This document shows positions 58,430 to 64,000 of a stretch of DNA of 64,000 nt, in pieces. A model generated the notes under the pieces. The model did no database searches. It had not been told where the DNA came from and was given only the letters and a program-made list of their open reading frames with translations. The DNA lies in assembly GCF_000959445.1 (NCBI RefSeq), contig NZ_CP009631.1, positions 1,054,001 to 1,118,000 on the forward strand. The letters run 5' to 3'. Positions within the stretch are counted from its first letter, which is position 1; every line of letters begins with the position of its first letter. The translations under genes were made by a program, and so were the position numbers. This DNA comes from Burkholderia vietnamiensis LMG 10929 (GTDB lineage Bacteria; Pseudomonadota; Gammaproteobacteria; Burkholderiales; Burkholderiaceae).

Positions 58430-59590
58430 ATGGATTTTCAGCACACGGAAGACCGGCGGATGCTGGCGGACACGTTGAACCGCTTCATCGCCGAACAGTA
58501 TGCGTTCCCGGTGCGCGACCGCATCGCGCGGTCGCCGCAAGGGTGCGACCGCGCGATGTGGCGGCGCTTCGCCGAACTGGGCGCGGTCGGCGCGCTGTTT
58601 CCGGAGGCGGACGGCGGCTTCGGCGGCGCGGGTTTCGATATCGCGGTGGTGTTCGAATGCCTCGGCCGCGGGCTCGTCGTCGAGCCGTTTCTCGGCGCGC
58701 TGCTCGCGGGCCGCGCGCTGCTGCTGGGCGGTGGCGGCGGCGGCGCGCAGCGCGAACGGCTCGCGCAGTTGATCGACGGCCGCGCGTGCGCCGCGTTCGC
58801 GCACGACGAACCGAGCTCGCACTACGAACTGACGACCGTGCGCACGCGCGCCGAGCGCAGCGGCGACGGCTGGGTGCTGACCGGTGCGAAGGGCGTCGTC
58901 GACCAGGCCGCGCAGGCGTCGTTCTTCGTCGTCAGCGCGCGCACGGCCGGCCGCGACGACGACGCGCACGGCATCGGCCTGTTCGTCGTGCCGGCCGATG
59001 CGCCTGGCGTGTCGTGGCGCGACTACCGGAAGATCGACGGCGGCCGCGCGGCCGAAGTGCGCTTCGAACGCGTCGCGCTGCGCGGCGATGCGGCGCTGGT
59101 CGACACGCACGACGCGGCCGCCGGCGACGACGGGCAGGGCGCCGCGCTGCTCGAACGCGTGCTCGGCTACGGGCTGCTCGCGCTGTCGGCCGAGGCGCTC
59201 GGCGCGATGGACGTCGCGAAGGAGGCGACGCTCGACTATCTGCGCACGCGCCGGCAGTTCGGGATGCCGATCGGCAGCTTCCAGGCGCTGCAGCACCGGA
59301 TGGCCGACCTGCTGCTCGAAGTCGAGCAGGCGCGCTCGGCGGTGATCAACGCGGCCGCGCAGCTCGACGCGCCGCGCACGGTGCGCGAACGCGCGCTCGC
59401 GGCGGCCAAGTACAGCATCGGCCGGATCGGCACGCTGGTCGCGGAGGAGAGCATCCAGCTGCACGGCGGGATCGGGATGACGTGGGAGCTGCCGCTGTCG
59501 CATTACGCGAAGCGGCTGGTGATGATCGATCACCAGCTCGGCGACGAGGACCATCATCTGGCGCGCTACATCGCGCTGTCGAAACGATGA
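58430..59590 (+). CDS. Acyl-CoA dehydrogenase (second of pair)
   Basis: Acyl-CoA dehydrogenase family protein of 386 residues, 14 bp after the first, so surely co-transcribed. The N-terminal domain is visible (RRFAELGAVGALFPEADGGFGGAGFDIAVVFECLGRGLVVEPFL). The C-terminal domain has RRQFGMPIGSFQALQHRMADLLLEVEQARSAV and IQLHGGIGMTWELPLSHYAKRL. The usual middle-domain FAD motif is replaced by AAFAHDEPSSHYELTTVRTRAE, more diverged than in its neighbour. That suggests it works as the second subunit of a hetero-oligomer. Confidence 0.92.
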   Translation: MDFQHTEDRRMLADTLNRFIAEQYAFPVRDRIARSPQGCDRAMWRRFAELGAVGALFPEADGGFGGAGFDIAVVFECLGRGLVVEPFLGALLAGRALLLGGGGGGAQRERLAQLIDGRACAAFAHDEPSSHYELTTVRTRAERSGDGWVLTGAKGVVDQAAQASFFVVSARTAGRDDDAHGIGLFVVPADAPGVSWRDYRKIDGGRAAEVRFERVALRGDAALVDTHDAAAGDDGQGAALLERVLGYGLLALSAEALGAMDVAKEATLDYLRTRRQFGMPIGSFQALQHRMADLLLEVEQARSAVINAAAQLDAPRTVRERALAAAKYSIGRIGTLVAEESIQLHGGIGMTWELPLSHYAKRLVMIDHQLGDEDHHLARYIALSKR

Positions 59591-59599
59591 CGGCACGGC

Positions 59600-59707
59600 G
59601 CGTGGATCGAGACGACGGGCAGCCAGGCGAAGCGCGCGCTGCCGCTCGCCGGCCTGAAGGTGCACGATCTTCCGCGCGTGCTCGCGGGCCTCGCCGCCCG
59701 GCACTGA
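59600..59707 (+). pseudogene. Relic of a CaiB/BaiF CoA-transferase start
   Basis: Directly behind the second acyl-CoA dehydrogenase, 35 codons in frame end ALPLAGLKVHDLPRVLAGLAARH then stop. CaiB/BaiF (family III) CoA-transferases begin PLAGLKVLDLSRVLAGPWA, so the match is close and then ends at once. No normal start codon precedes it, and the rest of the approximately 400-residue gene is absent. Probably a deletion remnant of a CoA-transferase once belonging to this operon. Identified by eye. Confidence 0.55.
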
Positions 59708-59727
59708 ATCGTCGGACGAAACCGGAA

Positions 59728-59782
59728 ATCCGTCCGGATCGCCGGACGGATGTTTTCCGGAAATCCGGAATGCCGGATTTCC
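59728..59782 (+). promoter_or_regulatory. Two tandem palindromic activator sites upstream of dctA
   Basis: Perfect 24-bp palindromes: ATCCGTCCGG-atcg-CCGGACGGAT (59728-59751) and GGAAATCCGG-aatg-CCGGATTTCC (59759-59782). Their centres are 31 bp apart, three helical turns, placing both on one DNA face. The second ends about 60 bp before the sigma-54 promoter, the normal place for enhancer-binding protein sites. DctD is the obvious ligand. Confidence 0.75.
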
Positions 59783-59841
59783 TCGCCTTCCGAATTATGA
59801 GAAATACAATAAAAACAATGGCTTGACGGCTTGCGGAAAGC

Positions 59842-59857
59842 TGGCATCGACCTTGCA
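59842..59857 (+). promoter_or_regulatory. Sigma-54 (-24/-12) promoter of dctA
   Basis: TGGCAT-N5-TTGCA, with GG and GC exactly 10 bp apart, close to the consensus TGGCAC-N5-TTGCA. Transcription would begin near 59868, giving dctA a leader of about 195 nt. Confidence 0.85.
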
Positions 59858-59911
59858 ATATGGAATGCACGGCCGTCCACCGGCCCGACTATTACATCAA
59901 GGAGACAATCG

Positions 59912-59947
59912 ATGACCACTGCCTTCCACCCCCTTCGGATGTTCTGA
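59912..59947 (+). CDS. Short leader ORF in the dctA 5' region
   Basis: Eleven codons, [11 protein letters not shown], with AAGGAG (59899-59904) seven bases before the ATG: a better ribosome binding site than that of dctA itself. It lies inside the predicted leader and ends 26 bases before a long stem-loop. It could be a regulatory leader peptide or the relic of a gene start. Translation is not proven. Confidence 0.45.
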   Translation: MTTAFHPLRMF

Positions 59948-59973
59948 GGCATCGCTTGTTGCGGCACGGCAGC

Positions 59974-60017
59974 CGCGCGGGCGAATGGCCTTATCCCCTG
60001 AGACATTCGCCTGCGCG
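59974..60017 (+). promoter_or_regulatory. Leader stem-loop before dctA
   Basis: Fourteen-base-pair stem (CGCGCGGGCGAATG / CATTCGCCTGCGCG, one G-U pair) with a 16-base loop, 45 bases upstream of the dctA start. There is no T-run, so it is not an intrinsic terminator. Confidence 0.6.
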
Positions 60018-60062
60018 CGTGACGCCGTTTCCACCGGCTCATCTACACCAGCAGGAACCATC

Positions 60063-61352
60063 GTGAAGAAGAAACCCTTCTACAAAGTGCTTTATGTGCA
60101 GGTGATCTTCGCCATCATCGTCGGCGTGATCCTCGGCCACTTCTATCCGGCGCTCGCCACCGACATGAAACCGCTCGGCGACGGCTTCATCAAGCTGATC
60201 AAGATGGTGATCGGCCCGATCATCTTCTGTACGGTCGTCACCGGCATCGCCGGCATGGAGGACATGAAGAAGGTGGGCCGCGTCGGCGGCAAGGCGCTGC
60301 TGTACTTCGAAATCGTGTCGACCTTCGCGCTGCTGCTGGGCCTCGCGGCCACGCACCTGCTGCGTCCGGGCGTCGGCTTCAACATCGATCCGGCGACGCT
60401 CGACGGCAAGGCCGTCGCGTCATACGCGGCGAAGGCGCACGGCCAGTCGACGGTCGACTTCCTGATGCACATCATCCCGAACACGATGGTCGACGCGTTC
60501 GCGCAGGGCGAAATCCTGCAGATCCTGCTGATCGCGCTGCTGTTCGGCAGCGTGCTCGCGCACCTCGGCGAGCGCGGCAAGATCGTCACCGACTTCATCG
60601 ACGGGCTCACGCGCGTGCTGTTCGGCATCGTGCACATCGTCACGAAGCTGGCGCCGATCGGCGCGTTCGGCGCGATGGCGTTCACGATCGGCAAGTACGG
60701 CGTCGGCTCGCTGGTGCCGCTGCTCAAGCTGATCGGCACGTTCTACCTGACGTCGATCGTCTTCGTGCTGGTCGTGCTCGGCACGATCGCGCGCTTCACG
60801 GGCTTCTCGATCGTCCGCTTCGTGTCGTACATCAAGGAGGAACTGCTGATCGTGCTCGGCACCAGCTCGTCGGAAGCCGCGCTGCCGCAGCTGATGGAAA
60901 AGCTCGAGAAGGCCGGCTGCTCGCGCTCGGTCGTCGGCCTGGTCGTGCCGACCGGCTATTCGTTCAACCTCGACGGCACCAACATCTACATGACGATGGC
61001 CGTGCTGTTCATCGCGCAGGCCACCAACATCGAACTCACGTGGATGCAGCAGCTCACGCTGCTGGCGGTCGCGATGCTGACGTCGAAGGGCGCGAGCGGC
61101 GTCACCGGCGCGGGCTTCATCACGCTCGCCGCGACGCTCGCCGTCGTGCCGACCATCCCGCTGTCGGGCATGGTGCTGATCCTCGGCATCGACCGCTTCA
61201 TGAGCGAATGCCGTGCGCTGACCAACATCGTCGGCAACGGTGTCGCGACGGTCGTCGTGTCCGCGTGGGAGAAGGAGCTCGACCGCAACAAGCTGCGCGA
61301 TGCGCTGAAGGGCAACCGCGACGTCACGCCGACCGAGACGGCCGGCGTCTGA
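60063..61352 (+). CDS. dctA: C4-dicarboxylate transport protein DctA
   Basis: Proton- or sodium-coupled importer of succinate, fumarate and malate in the inner membrane; DAACS family, 429 residues, the normal DctA length. The GTG start gives the usual N-terminus [24 protein letters not shown]; the upstream frame lacks similarity. Hallmarks are [21 protein letters not shown], the serine-rich reentrant loop [45 protein letters not shown], and [23 protein letters not shown] at the C-terminus. Its upstream sigma-54 promoter and the dctB-dctD genes downstream form a self-contained regulatory unit. Confidence 0.97.
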   Translation: MKKKPFYKVLYVQVIFAIIVGVILGHFYPALATDMKPLGDGFIKLIKMVIGPIIFCTVVTGIAGMEDMKKVGRVGGKALLYFEIVSTFALLLGLAATHLLRPGVGFNIDPATLDGKAVASYAAKAHGQSTVDFLMHIIPNTMVDAFAQGEILQILLIALLFGSVLAHLGERGKIVTDFIDGLTRVLFGIVHIVTKLAPIGAFGAMAFTIGKYGVGSLVPLLKLIGTFYLTSIVFVLVVLGTIARFTGFSIVRFVSYIKEELLIVLGTSSSEAALPQLMEKLEKAGCSRSVVGLVVPTGYSFNLDGTNIYMTMAVLFIAQATNIELTWMQQLTLLAVAMLTSKGASGVTGAGFITLAATLAVVPTIPLSGMVLILGIDRFMSECRALTNIVGNGVATVVVSAWEKELDRNKLRDALKGNRDVTPTETAGV

Positions 61353-61430
61353 CGGCGTGAGCGAGCAGGCGGTGCCGCCCGCGGGCGGCGCGCCGCGCGG
61401 CGGTGCGGGCGGTGCGGGCGGCGGGCGGGA

Positions 61431-61450
61431 CGCCTATGACACAATAGGCG
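61431..61450 (+). promoter_or_regulatory. Inverted repeat over a possible dctB promoter
   Basis: Perfect 7-bp arms CGCCTAT / ATAGGCG with a 6-base spacer, 79 bp into the dctA-dctB junction. CACAAT within it looks like a -10. It may give dctBD a promoter separate from dctA, so that sensor and regulator are made before induction. Confidence 0.4.
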
Positions 61451-61476
61451 ATCCGCATCGCCAGGAAGTCTCGTCC

Positions 61477-63390
61477 GTGAAGCGCCGCCTGTACATCCTC
61501 GTCGTGCTCGCCGCCGCACTCGCGGCGGCTTGCGCGCTGACGTGGAGCATCACGTGGCAGCGCGGCGTCGCCGAGCTGCAGCGCAACGCCGCGGTGCGGG
61601 TCAACCGCACGACCAGCGCGCTGAAGAGCACGCTCGATCGCTACGAGTCGCTGCCTTATCTACTCGGCAGCCATCCGTACGTGCAGGACCTGCTGGCCGA
61701 GCCGCAGCGCGCCGACCTCACCGCGCGCGCCAACCGCTATCTCGAAGATCTCAACGAACACGCGCACGCGACCGTCACCTACGTGGTCGGCGCGGACGGC
61801 CTGTGCGTCGCAGCCAGCAACTGGCGCGCGCCCGACAGCTTCGTCGGCATCGAATATCGCTTCCGGCCGTATTTCATCGACGCGATGAACGGCCGGGTCG
61901 GCCGCTTCTTCGGCATCGGCACGATCTCGCGCGATCCCGGCTACTACATCTCGCAACCGGTGTGGCGCGACGGCAGGATCGCCGGCGTCGTCGTCGTGAA
62001 GCTCAACCTCGAATGGTTCCAGGGCGCCGACGCCTCCGAGCCGCTGGTGGTCGCCGACGATCACGGCGTCGTGTTCCTGTCGTCCGTGCCCGCGTGGAAA
62101 TATCACACGCTGCATCCGTTGACCGAGCCGGTCGCCGCGTCGATCTACGAGACGCGCCAGTACGCGCAGCAGCCCGTCACGCCGCTGCCGCTGCGCGTCG
62201 AGCAAGTGCTGGGCGCCGACGCGGAGATCGTCCGCGTGGGCGCCGGCCGGCGCGCGCCGCGCTTTCTCGCGAGCAAGCGCCGGATCGGTGAGCCCGACTG
62301 GCTGCTCGTCACGCTCGCGCCGCTCGCCCCCGTCGACGCCGACGCCCGCAACGCAACGATCGTCACCGGCTTCGGCTTCGTGTCGATCGCGCTGCTGGCG
62401 TTCTACTGGCGCATGCGTCGCGCCCGCGTGCGCGAGATGATCCGAGGCCGCGCGCTGCTGCAGCAGGCGTATGCGGAGCTGAACCGGCGCGTCGAGGAGC
62501 GCACGGCCGATCTGTCGCAGGCCAACGCGCAACTGCAGAAGGAAGTCGGCGACCGGATTCGCGCGGAGCAGGAGTTGCGCGCCGCGCACGACGAGCTGAT
62601 CCAGGCGAGCAAGCTGGCCGCGCTCGGCCAGATGGCGGCCGGCATCACCCATGAACTGAACCAGCCGCTCGCGGCGCTGCGCAGCTTCTCGGACAACACG
62701 CGCGTGCTGCTCGACCGCGGCGAGCAGGGCGCCGCGCGCGAGAACCTCGAGGCGATCGCCGCGCTGACCGAGCGGATGGGCAAGATCACCAACCAGCTGA
62801 AGCTGTTCGTCGGCCGCGCGAAGCCGCGCAACGAGCGGGCGCTCGTCGTGCGCGCGCTGCGCAGCGTGCTCGCGCTGCTCGGCGAACGGATGCGCGGCGT
62901 CGCGCTCACGCTGACGCTGCGCGATGCGACCGTGGCGCCGGCGCAGGACGCGCCGCTCGATCTCGCGGGCGACTATCCGGAGCTGGTCGCGCGCTGCGAG
63001 GATCTGCGCCTCGAACAGGTGCTGATCAATCTGCTCGGCAACGCGCTCGACGCGGTCGGCGGGGCCGCTGCGGCGGCGGTCGTTGCCGCGCCGGCGATCG
63101 ACGTGACGATCGTCGTGTCGGCCGCGACGCTGTCGATCGAGGTGCGCGACAACGGCCCCGGCATTGCGCCGGACCTGCTGCCGCGCCTGTTCGAACCGTT
63201 CTTCACGACCAAGGAGATGGGGCGCGGGCTCGGGCTCGGCCTCGCGATCTCGTCGTCGATCGCGAGCGACGCGGGCGGCGCGCTGACCGCGCGCAACGCG
63301 CCGGACGGCGGCGCGCTGTTCGTCTTGACGCTGCGGCGCGCGCGCACGCATCATCCGGACGCGGCGTCCGAGCCGATCGGCTCGCGCTAG
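61477..63390 (+). CDS. dctB: C4-dicarboxylate sensor histidine kinase DctB
   Basis: Membrane sensor of about 637 residues. The first helix (LYILVVLAAALAAACALTW) begins at residue 5. A periplasmic double-PDC/Cache sensor for dicarboxylates (about 30-300) contains YRFRPYFIDAMNG and ISRDPGYYISQPVWRDG, a DctB hallmark. The second helix is near 310-330, followed by a coiled coil. The kinase has the H-box GITHELNQPLAALRSFSDN, N-box NLLGNALDAV and G-boxes DNGPGI and GRGLGLGLAI. I choose a GTG with AGGAAG eight bases upstream. An in-frame GTG at 61357 adds a Gly/Ala-rich tail without a ribosome binding site. Confidence 0.93.
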   Translation: MKRRLYILVVLAAALAAACALTWSITWQRGVAELQRNAAVRVNRTTSALKSTLDRYESLPYLLGSHPYVQDLLAEPQRADLTARANRYLEDLNEHAHATVTYVVGADGLCVAASNWRAPDSFVGIEYRFRPYFIDAMNGRVGRFFGIGTISRDPGYYISQPVWRDGRIAGVVVVKLNLEWFQGADASEPLVVADDHGVVFLSSVPAWKYHTLHPLTEPVAASIYETRQYAQQPVTPLPLRVEQVLGADAEIVRVGAGRRAPRFLASKRRIGEPDWLLVTLAPLAPVDADARNATIVTGFGFVSIALLAFYWRMRRARVREMIRGRALLQQAYAELNRRVEERTADLSQANAQLQKEVGDRIRAEQELRAAHDELIQASKLAALGQMAAGITHELNQPLAALRSFSDNTRVLLDRGEQGAARENLEAIAALTERMGKITNQLKLFVGRAKPRNERALVVRALRSVLALLGERMRGVALTLTLRDATVAPAQDAPLDLAGDYPELVARCEDLRLEQVLINLLGNALDAVGGAAAAAVVAAPAIDVTIVVSAATLSIEVRDNGPGIAPDLLPRLFEPFFTTKEMGRGLGLGLAISSSIASDAGGALTARNAPDGGALFVLTLRRARTHHPDAASEPIGSR

Positions 63391-63457
63391 GCCGCACCAC
63401 CGGCATCAACGAGAGCCGCGCACGGGTCGCGCGGCGTGTCAGGAGCGAGTGACCAAG

Positions 63458-64000
63458 ATGGCCAACCGGCTGCAAGTGATCTATATCGAAGACGATGCGC
63501 TCGTGCGCCGGGCGAGCGTGCAGAGCCTGCAGCTCGCCGGGTTCGACGTCGCCGGGTTCGAGTCGGCCGAGGCGGCCGACAAGGCGCTCGTCGCGGAGAA
63601 CGCCGGCGTGATCGTCAGCGATATCCGGCTGCCCGGCGCGAGCGGGCTCGACCTGCTCGCGCAGTGCCGCGAGCGCGTCCCGGACGTGCCGGTGATCCTC
63701 GTCACCGGCCACGGCGACATCTCGATGGCCGTGCAGGCGATGCGCGACGGCGCCTACGATTTCATCGAAAAGCCCTTCGCGGCCGAGCGGCTGATCGAGA
63801 CGGTGCGGCGCGCGCTCGAGCGGCGCGAGCTGGTGCTCGAGAACCATGCGCTGCGGCGCGAGCTGGCCGGCCAGAACATCGTCGCGCCGCGCATCATCGG
63901 CCGCAGCCCGGCGATCGAACAGGTGCGCAAGCTGATCGCGAACGTCGCGCCGACCGATGCGTCGGTGCTGATCAACGGCGACACGGGCGCCGGCAAGGAG
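63458..64000 (+). CDS. dctD: C4-dicarboxylate response regulator DctD (3' end outside window)
   Basis: NtrC-family activator of sigma-54 promoters; 181 residues are present. The receiver domain has the acidic triad (EDD at 11-13), phospho-acceptor Asp55 in VSDIRLPG, Thr83 and Lys105 (FIEKPF). A helical linker leads into the AAA+ domain at about 143 (IIGRSPAIEQVRKLI), and the Walker A GDTGAGKE lies exactly at the window edge. DctB would phosphorylate it when C4-dicarboxylates are present, and it would then activate dctA from the palindromic sites. A GTG three codons upstream is an alternative start. Confidence 0.95.
   Translation, partial: MANRLQVIYIEDDALVRRASVQSLQLAGFDVAGFESAEAADKALVAENAGVIVSDIRLPGASGLDLLAQCRERVPDVPVILVTGHGDISMAVQAMRDGAYDFIEKPFAAERLIETVRRALERRELVLENHALRRELAGQNIVAPRIIGRSPAIEQVRKLIANVAPTDASVLINGDTGAGKE

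Noticed and set aside
59790..59822. AT-rich stretch between the dctA palindromes and promoter as an IHF site
   Set aside because: IHF would be expected there for DNA bending, but I could not find a good WATCAANNNNTTR match on either strand, so I do not list it as a feature.
59860..60066. A 68-codon open frame across the dctA leader
   Set aside because: No ribosome binding site at its start and it spans the stem-loop; the 11-codon frame in another phase has the good ribosome binding site.

Overview
The window is 64 kb of very GC-rich chromosomal DNA that reads as a Burkholderia chromosome, probably the large chromosome of a Burkholderia cepacia complex species. The signs are a split metH, a biotin ligase without a DNA-binding domain, a PhaM-like PHA granule protein, the argS-SPOR-dsbA cluster, dat-DUF493-lipB-lipA, and a strong GC bias at third codon positions. 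The species call is inference. Almost everything is core metabolism, envelope or transport. I see no insertion sequence, prophage, integrase, tRNA, rRNA or CRISPR array.

Layout. Positions 1-2 kb hold the 5' end of a biotin operon (bioA then bioF, minus strand). A secreted alpha/beta hydrolase follows, then a minus-strand set read aceK, carbonic anhydrase, SDR, YchJ (3.8-7.7 kb). A metallo-beta-lactamase-fold hydrolase (8.1-9.2 kb) and a dipeptide-type periplasmic binding protein (9.5-11.1 kb) come next. The minus-strand group argS, SPOR/FtsN-like, dsbA, SDR occupies 11.6-15.9 kb. A DUF1840 gene and the two halves of cobalamin-dependent methionine synthase fill 16.1-20.4 kb. DUF3567, DUF3108 and IclR genes lead to a divergent FAH-family hydrolase. 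From 24.7 to 29.7 kb lie an enoyl-CoA hydratase-like gene, phaM-like, a patatin-like phospholipase, a diiron ferritin-like protein and the heptose-1-phosphate adenylyltransferase. The minus strand then carries birA, coaX and a small membrane protein, and a 2',3'-cyclic nucleotidase with a Sel1-repeat gene.

From 35.0 to 39.9 kb is a plus-strand MCE lipid-transport operon (STAS-fused permease, ATPase, MCE protein, auxiliary lipoprotein, VanZ-like protein). Next come a thin ferredoxin, a hydrolase, a D,D-carboxypeptidase, D-amino-acid aminotransferase, DUF493, lipB and lipA; a LysR gene and a DUF2917 gene sit between DUF493 and lipB. TauABC-type transport genes, a YecA-type protein and a lipoprotein gamma-glutamyltransferase follow. 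A LysR regulator then diverges from a beta-oxidation cluster (bifunctional hydratase/dehydrogenase plus two acyl-CoA dehydrogenases). The window ends in dctA-dctB-dctD, cut inside dctD.

The most interesting non-coding part is the dctA control region. It has two perfect 24-bp palindromes 31 bp apart, a near-consensus sigma-54 promoter, an 11-codon mini-ORF with a strong ribosome binding site, and a 14-bp stem-loop before the dctA start. This agrees with the sigma-54 activator gene dctD lying just downstream. Other signals are a hairpin that would hide the tauA ribosome binding site, several 7-, 8- and 10-bp tandem repeat tracts in spacers, a dense G-quadruplex motif upstream of the carboxypeptidase gene, and three short relics of lost genes in spacers (ABC-F ATPase, indolepyruvate oxidoreductase, CaiB-type CoA-transferase). 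I did not find a wholly new multi-gene system. The dctA leader is the best candidate for undescribed regulation.
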